DNA of 9,285 nt from Christensenella sp. UBA941 (GCA_002293365.1 DBDD01000110.1:1-9285); one strand, 5' to 3'. Positions 1-7,108 are shown, counted from the stretch's first letter. Numbers and translations: made by a program. Notes: generated by a model not told the origin, from the sequence alone.

Positions 1-100
1 CGACGGTATGCTCGTGAAGCGGCCATTATTGATCGGCGACGGGTTCGTGCTCGTCGGGTTTAAGCAGGCTGAGTGGAAGGGGCGGTGTCATGCAACGTAA
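1..100 (+). CDS. ArsC/Spx-family thioredoxin-fold protein, C-terminal end (partial)
   Basis: Reading from base 2, the frame gives 33 codons and stops with TAA at 98-100; the gene begins before the window. The peptide contains DGMLVKRPLL followed by FVLVGFKQAEW, which is the characteristic end of the ArsC-family (COG1393) proteins: the final strand and helix of a thioredoxin-like fold. Family members reduce arsenate or act as Spx/YffB-type proteins of less clear role. The active-site cysteine would be near the missing N-terminus, so true arsenate reductase activity cannot be judged. After the conserved Trp the protein has a short tail, KGRCHAT. Its last 41 bases overlap the end of the convergent kinase gene on the other strand. 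Family placement is fairly sure; specific function is not. Confidence 0.82.
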   Translation, partial: DGMLVKRPLLIGDGFVLVGFKQAEWKGRCHAT

Positions 101-632
101 TTAGCCACGATGGCCGACTGTCCACCAGCGGAACAAGCTCGCCGTTGCGGTACTGAGCAACCTGTACAAATCCGTTGTCGTTGTCAAACAGCGCGGCTTC
201 GTCGCAGTACGGTAAAACGCGCTGCAAGGCGTTAAAGCGTTCATTGAATCTGCGTGTAACATCGTCCTTCGGTATATCGTGGCCGCCCTTTTCCACGCGG
301 TTCTTAATTCGTTTTATGCTTTCATCCAGCGTATCCAGCCCCACATAAAAAAGGCGGATATAATAGCCTTGCTCCCGTGCTATCTGTGCCGTGCGTTCAA
401 CGCGAAAACCGGAAAGCGTCGTTTCCTGCGTAAAGCTTATACCTTTTGATAAACAATCGTCGATTGCCGCAATAGCCGCTTTGCCTCCTTCAATCGCGCC
501 CTTGCCAAGCTTGGCGGTTATCTTGTCGACATCTATGATAACGCCTAAATCATTCATACTGTTTTTCAGCACGCCGGTTAAGCTGGATTTCCCCGCGCCG
601 TTCACGCCGCCTATTATGGTAAAGATTTTCAT
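60..632 (-). CDS. Zeta-toxin-like P-loop kinase (COG4185-type)
   Basis: This is a 190-residue P-loop NTPase resembling the stand-alone zeta-toxin/COG4185 group, which is thought to phosphorylate small molecules such as UDP-sugars or nucleotides in the cytoplasm. Visible features are the Walker A loop IGGVNGAGKSS near residues 7-17, acidic DVD at 34-36, the FTQETTLSG segment around 67-75 holding the likely catalytic Glu70, and an Arg-rich lid with EKGGHDIP and RRF at about 114-129. The ATG at 632 was chosen because GGAGGG lies a few bases upstream. The frame stays open upstream to a TTG at 707, giving 25 more residues, but that start has no ribosome binding site and overlaps the methyltransferase end. 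No antitoxin gene is obvious beside it. It lies 61 bp after the methyltransferase, probably in the same transcript. Substrate and toxicity are unknown. Confidence 0.85.
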   Translation of the reverse strand: MKIFTIIGGVNGAGKSSLTGVLKNSMNDLGVIIDVDKITAKLGKGAIEGGKAAIAAIDDCLSKGISFTQETTLSGFRVERTAQIAREQGYYIRLFYVGLDTLDESIKRIKNRVEKGGHDIPKDDVTRRFNERFNALQRVLPYCDEAALFDNDNGFVQVAQYRNGELVPLVDSRPSWLITLHDTAPSTQPA

Positions 633-693
633 TCTTGCCCTCCAAGCCGTCCGCTCAGCCCTCGTCGCTATATACTCAATAATATCGCTAATT

Positions 694-1254
694 TCATATT
701 TTCTCAAGCACTGCCGTGCGGCAGATCACAATACGCGGCCTTTCGACAATATGGAACCCTTGCTCAATAAATCTCCGCAAGCTGTCCTCAAACGCCGCTT
801 TTCCTACATGCAGAATCGGCTCAGCGAAGAGCAGGAGCCCGCCTGTGCGCAAAGCGTCGCGTATTTCGAACACTAGCCTGTCGCGGTCGGGAACCTCGTG
901 TACCATCATAAACGTAAGCGCCAAATCGACCGCGCCCGCGTACTTGTCAAGGCCGAGGCTGTGCGCTTCACATTTATGCGGGACGACGCACGCGCTCACT
1001 CCGGCTTTTTCCGCGTTGCGCCGCACGCCGTCGAGCATCTCTTGCTGCAAGTCCACGGCGATAACACTCCCGACTTCGCCGAGAAGCCTCGCGGCGGGTA
1101 TCGTGAAGTAGCCCATACCGCAGCCTACGTCGAGCATGGTTTGCCCCGCCTTGAGATACGGCGCGAGTATCCGCTCCGGCGAATGCGCTATCCTTCGAAT
1201 GCTCCAATTAAGCGTGTATCCAGCCCACCACGGGCAAACATGCGTATTTGACAT
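694..1254 (-). CDS. Class I SAM-dependent methyltransferase
   Basis: The 186-residue protein has the Rossmann-type motif I MLDVGCGMGYF near residues 40-50, an acidic residue ending strand 2 (IAVD, Asp68) and the later LRTGGLLLFAEP segment typical of small class I methyltransferases. The N-terminus, with HVCPWWAGY at about 5-13, matches a group of small uncharacterised methyltransferases in Firmicutes; the substrate cannot be told from sequence. The ATG at 1254 was chosen because a perfect AGGAGG sits six bases upstream; the longer open frame up to 1398 runs through the promoter and into the tetR gene. A good minus-strand promoter lies at 1295-1323. It is divergent from a TetR-family gene, which suggests control by that regulator, and is followed by the zeta-like kinase. 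The end overlaps the alternative TTG start of the kinase frame. Confidence 0.88.
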   Translation of the reverse strand: MSNTHVCPWWAGYTLNWSIRRIAHSPERILAPYLKAGQTMLDVGCGMGYFTIPAARLLGEVGSVIAVDLQQEMLDGVRRNAEKAGVSACVVPHKCEAHSLGLDKYAGAVDLALTFMMVHEVPDRDRLVFEIRDALRTGGLLLFAEPILHVGKAAFEDSLRRFIEQGFHIVERPRIVICRTAVLEKI

Positions 1255-1294
1255 ATCGAGCCTCCTGTCCCACTTGTGACATATCTTGATTTGT

Positions 1295-1323
1295 AGCATA
1301 ATAGCCTTGGGATAATTCGTCAA
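1295..1323 (-). promoter_or_regulatory. Promoter for the methyltransferase-kinase unit
   Basis: On the minus strand TTGACG (1323-1318) and TATGCT (1300-1295) are separated by exactly 17 bases, close to the sigma-70/sigma-A consensus. The predicted start would be near 1288, giving a leader of about 35 bases that includes the AGGAGG ribosome binding site of the methyltransferase. Confidence 0.7.
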
Positions 1324-1335
1324 TAGAAATAGAAC
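1307..1335 (+). promoter_or_regulatory. Possible tetR promoter
   Basis: TTGGGA (1307-1312) and TAGAAC (1330-1335) are 17 bases apart on the plus strand, a moderate match to consensus. It overlaps the -35 of the opposite promoter, so the two divergent units would compete for the polymerase. An alternative is TTGATT at 1286-1291 with GATAAT at 1311-1316, but its 19-base spacing is long. Confidence 0.35.
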
Positions 1336-1376
1336 AAACGCTACAAAACGTCCGTATTGAGACAGGAGAGCCAAAC

Positions 1377-1922
1377 ATGTCGGTAAAGACAGACGCACAG
1401 GCGCGCCGCAGCCGCGAATGGCTGCTGGAGGCGCTAATAAGCCTCATGGGGGAAAAGGATTACGGCCAGATCACGATTTCGGAGCTCGCGAAGCGCGCGG
1501 ATTTGGACAGGCGCACATTCTACCGCCACTACGGCTCGAAGGATCAGATTATCATCGAGCGCATACGCGAGATGGCGGCGCTGTACGAAGCCGTTCTGCG
1601 CAGCAGCCCGCCCATGCCCACCCGCGAAATCGCGCTGGCGTATTTTCGCATTTGCCGGGAAAACGGGCAATTGCTCTTTCTACTATATAAGCATAAGCTG
1701 CTGCTGCTGCTTTTGGACGAACTGAACAGGCTGTTCCCTATACTTCACGCGAAGCATCACGCGGGACCAGACCCCTACGCTCCCTACAGCGCGGAGTACG
1801 CGCTTTCTTACCATGTGGGCGGCTTCTGGAACGTGATGTGCCGCTGGCTGGCGCAAGGCATGGCTCAGACGCCGGAGGAACTGGCGGATATGATAGGGCA
1901 TATGTTGCCGGAGTTCATTTGA
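1377..1922 (+). CDS. TetR/AcrR-family transcriptional regulator
   Basis: The 181-residue protein has the usual TetR layout: an N-terminal DNA-binding three-helix unit with the helix-turn-helix at about residues 33-54 (TISELAKRADLDRRTFYRHY), then an all-helical ligand and dimer domain. Aromatic and Leu-rich helices such as FLLYKHKLLLLLLDEL near 103-118, and GGFWNVMCRWLAQG near 152-165, fit the C-terminal domains of Firmicute TetR proteins. AGGAGAG lies seven bases before the ATG at 1377, supporting that start. It is divergent from the methyltransferase and 38 bp upstream of rtcB. Autoregulation and control of the methyltransferase are inferred from position; the ligand is unknown. Confidence 0.92.
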   Translation: MSVKTDAQARRSREWLLEALISLMGEKDYGQITISELAKRADLDRRTFYRHYGSKDQIIIERIREMAALYEAVLRSSPPMPTREIALAYFRICRENGQLLFLLYKHKLLLLLLDELNRLFPILHAKHHAGPDPYAPYSAEYALSYHVGGFWNVMCRWLAQGMAQTPEELADMIGHMLPEFI

Positions 1923-1925
1923 ACA

Positions 1926-1954
1926 TAGACAATCGCCAATTTTACAGCTATTAT
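1926..1954 (+). promoter_or_regulatory. Promoter positioned for a leaderless rtcB mRNA
   Basis: TAGACA (1926-1931) and TATTAT (1949-1954) are 17 bases apart in the 38-bp gap after tetR. The ATG of rtcB begins seven bases after the -10, where transcription normally starts, and no Shine-Dalgarno sequence precedes that ATG. Translation might therefore be leaderless, or rtcB might depend on read-through from tetR. Confidence 0.45.
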
Positions 1955-1960
1955 TGTGCT

Positions 1961-3067
1961 ATGATCGAACTTCAAGGCAAATATAACACGGCGAAGGTAT
2001 TCACCGACAACGCCGAATCGAGCGCGCTCACGCAGATCATGCACCTGCTGAATCAGGAGTTCCTAAAGGGTTCAAGGATTCGCGTCATGCCGGATACCCA
2101 CGCGGGCATTGGCTGCACCATTGGCACGACCATGACGATTGCGGACAAGATCGTCCCGAATCTCGTGGGCGTAGATATCGGCTGCGGCATGGAAACGGTT
2201 TTGCTCAAGGATAAGCGCTTGGAGCTCGCCCAGCTCGACAAGGCGATTCACCAATACGTCCCTACGGGCTTCAACATCCGCTCTGCGCCGCATTATTATA
2301 ACGAGGAAATCGACCTGACGGCGCTGCGCTGCGCCAAACATGTCGATATAAACCGTGCCACGCTTTCAATCGGCACTTTGGGCGGCGGGAACCACTTCAT
2401 AGAGCTGGACAAGGACGAGAGCGGACAGCTCTATCTCGTAGTCCACACCGGTAGCCGCCACCTCGGCAAGCAGGTTTGCGATTACTACCAAAACGCCGCC
2501 GCCGATAGCCTCGGGCGCATTGGCAATCGCTCTGACCGCGTATTGGCGTATCTTGAAGGGCCGCTGTTCGACGATTATCTGCATGACATGGGCGTCGTCC
2601 AGCGCTTTGCCGATTGTAACCGCAAGGCCATCGTGAAGGAGCTGGAAAAGCGCGTGAAGCTCAAGATCGCGGAGCAGTTCACGACGATCCACAATTATAT
2701 CGACCTCGATTCGATGATACTGCGCAAGGGCGCGATATCGGCGCAAGCTGGCGAGCGTGTGCTGATTCCCATGAACATGCGCGACGGCAGCCTTATTTGC
2801 ATCGGTAAGGGCAACGAGGACTGGAACTTCTCCGCCCCGCACGGCGCTGGACGCCTTATGAGCCGTTCCCAAGCGAAGGAGAGCGTCACGTTGTCGCAAT
2901 ACGAAAAGGCGATGAAGGGCATATTCTCCTCAACCGTAAACCGAAGCACCCTCGACGAATCGCCGTTCGCTTACAAGCCGATGGAGGAGATTATCGCGAA
3001 TATCGGGGATACGGCGGATATCGTCACGGAGATCAAACCGCTTTATAACTTCAAAGCGGCGGAGTGA
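1961..3067 (+). CDS. rtcB: RtcB-family 3'-phosphate RNA ligase
   Basis: RtcB joins RNA 3'-phosphate or 2',3'-cyclic phosphate ends to 5'-hydroxyl ends, using GTP and Mn2+ through a guanylylated histidine, and serves in RNA repair. The 368-residue protein has all the expected signatures: HAGIGCTIG near 47-55, VDIGCGM with metal-binding Cys75, GGGNHF with His145, HTGSRHLG with His162, HNYID with His244, RKGA at 255-258 and HGAGR with the nucleotide-accepting His294. The length fits the short bacterial RtcB group. The ATG at 1961 is chosen because MIELQGKYNTAKVFTDN is the usual family opening; the frame stays open further upstream but gives a non-family sequence inside tetR. No ribosome binding site is seen. 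It follows tetR by 38 bp and is followed by the nuclease-like gene after 79 bp. An archease or PrfH partner is absent from the window. Confidence 0.96.
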   Translation: MIELQGKYNTAKVFTDNAESSALTQIMHLLNQEFLKGSRIRVMPDTHAGIGCTIGTTMTIADKIVPNLVGVDIGCGMETVLLKDKRLELAQLDKAIHQYVPTGFNIRSAPHYYNEEIDLTALRCAKHVDINRATLSIGTLGGGNHFIELDKDESGQLYLVVHTGSRHLGKQVCDYYQNAAADSLGRIGNRSDRVLAYLEGPLFDDYLHDMGVVQRFADCNRKAIVKELEKRVKLKIAEQFTTIHNYIDLDSMILRKGAISAQAGERVLIPMNMRDGSLICIGKGNEDWNFSAPHGAGRLMSRSQAKESVTLSQYEKAMKGIFSSTVNRSTLDESPFAYKPMEEIIANIGDTADIVTEIKPLYNFKAAE

Positions 3068-3146
3068 GCATATATCTACATAAGCCCTATAATTTCGCTC
3101 AGGGTGCTGTTCGAGCTATTTTATCCGGCGGGAAGGATGAGGGACA

Positions 3147-3971
3147 ATGGCCAAAGAAAAGAAATATGTAGCTTTTCAGCGATATTTAGAAAATTGTACT
3201 CTTAATGAAGTCACTTTGTCCTTTGATGATATTTCGGGAATGATAGGTGGATTGCCGTCCTCCGCATATAAATATCGCGCATTTTGGTACGATAGCAACG
3301 GAAATCCGCTCACAAAGAGCTGGCTTAATGCTGGATATACATCCAAGAACGTAATTCTTGGTGAGCAAGTTACCTTCATGAAAAGAGAACAGATTCAATC
3401 ACATAAGAAGGTGCTGCCTATCATGAATGAATCAGACGCAATTACTCAGGTCGAACCGATAAAGCCCGACCCAATTGTTAAGAATGGCGATTCCGGAAGA
3501 TGGAGCGATAGGGATTATCTTTTCGAATTCCGAAAATCAATTGAAAGCGTAACAGCCGTAATCGGAAAACCGCTTGACAGTTCTAAATATACGATAATTG
3601 ATCGAGGGTCGCCGCACAAGCCTGTAGGATTACCAAGAAGCAAGATGGGCGTTTATGTGTTTTGGTATGATGGTCAATTCTTGAAAATCGGTAAAGCTGG
3701 CCCTAACAGCAGTGCGCGATTCCTGAGTCAGCATTATGGGTTGAAAGCTCCCTCAACGTTAGCCAAGTCCATTCTGAATGATGCCAATATGACTGCGTTG
3801 GGAATCAACGAAGCTAATGTCAGCGAATGGATTAAAAGCAACTGTCGGCGTATTGATGTAATCATTGACGTTAGCGCTGGGATTTTCACGCTTGAGTTGA
3901 TCGAGGGGATTCTGCATTATGCCTATGAACCGAAATACGAAGGGTTCCATTCTCAGCGATTGATACTATAG
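3147..3971 (+). CDS. DUF7662-like / GIY-YIG-like nuclease fusion protein
   Basis: The 274-residue protein appears to have two domains. Residues about 10-80 contain a pattern of the DUF7662 type: YLENCTLNEVTLSF, an LPSSA turn, a conserved aromatic pair (FW) and WLNAGY. After a polar linker, residues about 165-268 resemble a GIY-YIG nuclease: GVYVF at 168-172, LKIGK at 179-183 in place of YIG, Arg191 in the following helix, and LELIEGILHYAYEPKYEG near 249-266, which would supply the metal-binding Glu. GIY-YIG enzymes cut DNA, or sometimes RNA, with one metal ion. The ATG at 3147 has GAAGGATGAGGG just upstream. By eye the gene is more AT-rich than rtcB and the MoxR pair around it, which hints at separate acquisition. 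Nuclease activity and target are inference; both domain names need profile searches. Confidence 0.72.
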   Translation: MAKEKKYVAFQRYLENCTLNEVTLSFDDISGMIGGLPSSAYKYRAFWYDSNGNPLTKSWLNAGYTSKNVILGEQVTFMKREQIQSHKKVLPIMNESDAITQVEPIKPDPIVKNGDSGRWSDRDYLFEFRKSIESVTAVIGKPLDSSKYTIIDRGSPHKPVGLPRSKMGVYVFWYDGQFLKIGKAGPNSSARFLSQHYGLKAPSTLAKSILNDANMTALGINEANVSEWIKSNCRRIDVIIDVSAGIFTLELIEGILHYAYEPKYEGFHSQRLIL

Positions 3972-4060
3972 GCGACTTCAACTCCACCCATGCCGATCAT
4001 CATTACATCAGAAAATCAGAAAGTTTAACAAAAGGCCAATATTTGTCCATATACATGTTT

Positions 4061-4066
4061 TATAAT
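4061..4066 (+). promoter_or_regulatory. Possible -10 of the MoxR-VWA operon
   Basis: A perfect TATAAT occurs 88 bp before the moxR-like start, in the 182-bp gap after the nuclease-like gene. No good -35 is found at 16-18 bases; the best is an AT-rich AATATT. The gap contains no convincing gene or terminator. Confidence 0.3.
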
Positions 4067-4153
4067 TGCGTTTTCGGGCGAATCCAACGGCAATTAGAAC
4101 CAAACGCCGTCAGATACTCCGAAGCCGAGAATTATCGAGCAAGGAAGTGAAAG

Positions 4154-5206
4154 ATGAATCTCCCCATTAGTGTAAATCAGGATCAGCTGCTGGACGTGCT
4201 CATTAACGTAGCGATTATCCGCCCCGTCTTCATTTGGGGCGCGCCCGGAATCGGCAAATCCGCCATCGTGGAGCAGTTTGCCGAATCGCTGGGCTTGCCC
4301 TGCGTCTCCTTGCTAGGCAGCCAGCTCGCGCCGGAGGACATCATCGGCGTTCCGCAAATCGTCGAAGGGAAGAGCGTATTTTGCCCGCCCCGCAGCATCG
4401 CGCGGGAGGAGCCCTATTGCCTGTTCCTCGACGAGCTGAACGCCTGTTCGCAGGAGGTTCAAAAGGCGTTCTACAGCCTGATCCACGACCGCCGCATCGG
4501 CGAATACTTTTTGCCGAAAGGCTCAATCATCATCGGGGCGGGCAACCGCGCGCAGGATAACGCCATCGTAAAGCCCATGTCCAGCGCACTAATCAATCGC
4601 ATGTTCCATGTGGAGCTTATCGCCTCGCACCGCTGCTGGCTGGACTGGGCGGGGCAGAACGGCATCCATCATTACATATTGGAGTATATCGCGCTGCGCC
4701 CCGATCATCTTTGGAAGCAGCCGCCCAAGACGGAGGAGGTATTCTCCACGCCGCGCTCGTGGCATATGCTTTCCGACGCGATTCTCAGCTATGGCGAAGA
4801 TATCACCGACAAGCAGATGGAGGTTATCGCCGCGGGCTGCCTGTCTCCGCATCACGCGACCCAGTTTCGCGCGTTCATAAAGCAAATCCGCAACCGCTAC
4901 GCCCTTTCCGCCATCATAAGCGGCGAGCAGAAATGGCCGGACGCGCCGGAGGATAGGGACACGCTGTATTTCCTAGCCCAAAGCCTGCGCGCGCAGCTGA
5001 TAAAGGAGCTGCCTTCCGAGAAGAACAAGCTCTCCGGCTCGGTACAGGAGCTTGCGCACAAGGCGAAGGGGCTCATACGCGATCTGGCGAATATCAGCCT
5101 TGAAATCGCGCAGATGGCCGTCGCGGAGGATGGCGAAAGCATCTTGCCCGACTGGTTCATGGTGGAGATCGTCCGAGACCTCCCGCGCTTGGCGGTGAAG
5201 AAATAA
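4154..5206 (+). CDS. MoxR-family AAA+ ATPase
   Basis: The 350-residue protein is a MoxR-type AAA+ ATPase, a class that acts as a chaperone-like motor to remodel or insert cofactors into partner proteins, commonly with a VWA-domain protein. Visible motifs are Walker A GAPGIGKS at 29-36, Walker B CLFLDEL at 89-95, sensor 1 GAGNR at 128-132, the arginine finger context SSALINRM ending at 150, and a sensor-2 type TPRSW at 199-203. The C-terminal helical part ends in an extended, charged region. The ATG at 4154 follows AAGGAAG by six bases. The stop overlaps the start of the next gene (TAATG), so the two proteins are translationally coupled and very likely form a complex. The specific client is unknown. 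Confidence 0.92.
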   Translation: MNLPISVNQDQLLDVLINVAIIRPVFIWGAPGIGKSAIVEQFAESLGLPCVSLLGSQLAPEDIIGVPQIVEGKSVFCPPRSIAREEPYCLFLDELNACSQEVQKAFYSLIHDRRIGEYFLPKGSIIIGAGNRAQDNAIVKPMSSALINRMFHVELIASHRCWLDWAGQNGIHHYILEYIALRPDHLWKQPPKTEEVFSTPRSWHMLSDAILSYGEDITDKQMEVIAAGCLSPHHATQFRAFIKQIRNRYALSAIISGEQKWPDAPEDRDTLYFLAQSLRAQLIKELPSEKNKLSGSVQELAHKAKGLIRDLANISLEIAQMAVAEDGESILPDWFMVEIVRDLPRLAVKK

Positions 5207-6999
5207 TGTCGAAGTCTGACAAGTCCAAGGCAAAGAGCATTGACGTCGCGGAGAAAAACTTCAAAGAGGGATACGGCATGGTGAACAGCCACCCCCTGTT
5301 TTCCGCTATGCTCTACGAAGCGCATATCAGCCGCGATAAAAACACGCTGCATAGAAAAGATGGCCTTGCGTTCGTAGCCAACAACGGCACAATCATGTGC
5401 AATCCCGTCATACGCTCCGCGCCGGGCGAATGGGCGCGGGCGATTGCCCATTGCCTCTTGCATTTGGGCATGTGCCATTTTCAAAAGAAGGATCACCCCA
5501 TAGAATGGAATATAGCCTGCGACTATATCGTGGAAAAGTTCTTAACCGAGCTGGGCTTTGGGATACGGCTATCCGAAGAAGCGCCGTCGGGCATTTCCGA
5601 CGAAGATAAGCTATACCGACTTCTCTTGGAAACGACGGATAAATCGCAGTATATCGGCTATGGTACGGCGGGGGCCGGTGCTGCGGACATGCTGTTCGGA
5701 TATAAACCTCGCAATTACTTCCGCGATCCGCCCGATTGGCCGAAGCTGTTCGCGCAAGGCCTGACCAGCGCCGTACAGAGCGCGGTGCATGTCGCGTCGG
5801 GGGAGCAAGCGCGGCTGGGCGATAATTCTTTCAAAAACAGCGCGGCGGAGCGCGCGCGGCAATGGTTCATATCCAGCTATCCTCTGCTGGGCGCTGTAGC
5901 CGCCAGCTTCAAAATCGTCTCGGACAACGCGATTTGCGCCCGGATGGAAATCGGCATCGCGGCGGTTTCGCCTTCGCTGTCGGAGCTGTATATCAACTCC
6001 GCCGCGCGTTTAACGCAGGATGAAATGCGCTTCGTCATGGCCCACGAATTTTTGCACGCCGCGCTGCGCCACGACGCCCGGCAGGAATGGCGGGACGCGT
6101 ATCTGTGGAACGTGGCCTGCGATTACGTGATAAACCAATGGCTGACGGAGATGCATATCGGCGAGCGCCCCGATGGGATTCTCTACGACGCGCAGTTCAA
6201 GGGCATGAGCGCCGAGGCCGTATATGACCGCATTGTCACCGATATGCGGATGTACCGGAAGCTTGCTACGCTGCGCGGCGTGGGGCTGGGCGACATTATC
6301 CCCGGCGAGCGCCGGGCAGGCGCGGACGTGGAGCTCGACGACTTCTACCGCAGAGCTTTGGCGCAGGGGCTGTCCTATCATCAGGAACAGGAGCGGGGAT
6401 ACCTGCCCGCCGGTCTGATCGAAGAAATCTACGCGCTCGCCCATCCGCCCATTCCGTGGGACGTGGAGCTGGCGCGCTGGTTCGACGACTATTTCGCGCC
6501 ATTGGAGAAAAAGCGGTCATACGCCCGGCAGAGCCGCCGTCAATCCTCGACGCCGGATATACCGCGCCCGAATTGGGTCGTCTCGCAGTTCGCCTTGGAC
6601 GGGCGCACATTCGGCGTAGTGCTGGATACATCGGGCTCTATGGATCGAAAGCTGCTGGCCGTTGCTTTGGGCGCAATCGCGAGCTACAGCGCTTCTAGGG
6701 ACGTCCCGGCAGCGCGCGTGATCTTCTGTGATGCTAACGCTTATGATCAAGGATTCATGAAGCCGGAGGACATCGCGGGGGCCGTCAAAGTCAAGGGGCG
6801 CGGCGGCACCGTGCTCCAGCCGGGCATCGACTTGCTGGATAAGGCTGAGGATTTCCCCAAGGAAGCGCCGATCCTCATAATAACGGACGGCGAATGCGAC
6901 AAGGTTGTGCTGCATGGCCGGGAACACGCGTTTTTGATCCCGCGCGAGGCGTCGCTGCCCTTTGCGCCGAATGGAAGGGTGTTTCGGATTCGGGTTTAA
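5206..6999 (+). CDS. DUF2201 (COG3864) metallopeptidase-VWA protein with duplicated N-domain
   Basis: This 597-residue protein has two metallopeptidase-like units followed by a VWA domain. Copy 1 (about 20-140) contains HCLLHLGMCH at 82-91 and WNIACDY at 101-107. Copy 2 (about 215-345) contains HEFLHAALRH at 280-289 and WNVACDY at 301-307. Copy 2 keeps a full HExxH zinc site, while copy 1 has Cys in place of the catalytic Glu. The C-terminal domain has the VWA metal site: DTSGSM at 474-479, Thr535 in GRGGT, and ITDGE with Asp561. COG3864 proteins paired with MoxR ATPases are widespread but poorly characterised; VWA metal-site domains typically bind partner proteins. The start codon overlaps the MoxR stop by one base. 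No signal peptide or membrane segment is seen, so a cytoplasmic complex is expected. Peptidase activity has to be inferred. Confidence 0.88.
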   Translation: MSKSDKSKAKSIDVAEKNFKEGYGMVNSHPLFSAMLYEAHISRDKNTLHRKDGLAFVANNGTIMCNPVIRSAPGEWARAIAHCLLHLGMCHFQKKDHPIEWNIACDYIVEKFLTELGFGIRLSEEAPSGISDEDKLYRLLLETTDKSQYIGYGTAGAGAADMLFGYKPRNYFRDPPDWPKLFAQGLTSAVQSAVHVASGEQARLGDNSFKNSAAERARQWFISSYPLLGAVAASFKIVSDNAICARMEIGIAAVSPSLSELYINSAARLTQDEMRFVMAHEFLHAALRHDARQEWRDAYLWNVACDYVINQWLTEMHIGERPDGILYDAQFKGMSAEAVYDRIVTDMRMYRKLATLRGVGLGDIIPGERRAGADVELDDFYRRALAQGLSYHQEQERGYLPAGLIEEIYALAHPPIPWDVELARWFDDYFAPLEKKRSYARQSRRQSSTPDIPRPNWVVSQFALDGRTFGVVLDTSGSMDRKLLAVALGAIASYSASRDVPAARVIFCDANAYDQGFMKPEDIAGAVKVKGRGGTVLQPGIDLLDKAEDFPKEAPILIITDGECDKVVLHGREHAFLIPREASLPFAPNGRVFRIRV

Positions 7000-7108
7000 A
7001 GGCTGCTATAAAGCGAAGTTATTCGTGTGGATTTTTAGAGGAACAAAATGTAATCAAACGTATAATGTGGTAAACATGCAAAAGTTCCGCAATATTAACA
7101 TATAAAAG

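Larger units (their letters stand above)
1290..1347. promoter_or_regulatory. Spaced inverted repeat, possible TetR operator
   Basis: TTTGTAGC at 1290-1297 is repeated as its exact reverse complement GCTACAAA at 1340-1347. One arm overlaps the -10 of the methyltransferase promoter and the other the expected start point of the tetR transcript. This placement would let a dimeric TetR-family repressor act on both genes. The 42-base gap is wide for a single operator, so two half-sites, two weak sites or chance are all possible. Confidence 0.35.

Noticed and set aside
391..1251. Long plus-strand frames opposite the kinase and methyltransferase
   Set aside because: They are mirror frames of genes that have clear motifs and strong ribosome binding sites; their own translations show no family features.
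1838..1960. Upstream in-frame extension of rtcB by 41 codons
   Set aside because: It lies mostly inside tetR, its sequence is unlike the family, and the RtcB family normally begins at the MIELQGKYN segment.
4067..4110. Stem ACGGC/GCCGT and ATTGC/GCAAT before the MoxR gene as a terminator or riboswitch
   Set aside because: The stems are five pairs long with wide loops, no T-run follows, and no known riboswitch pattern is visible.
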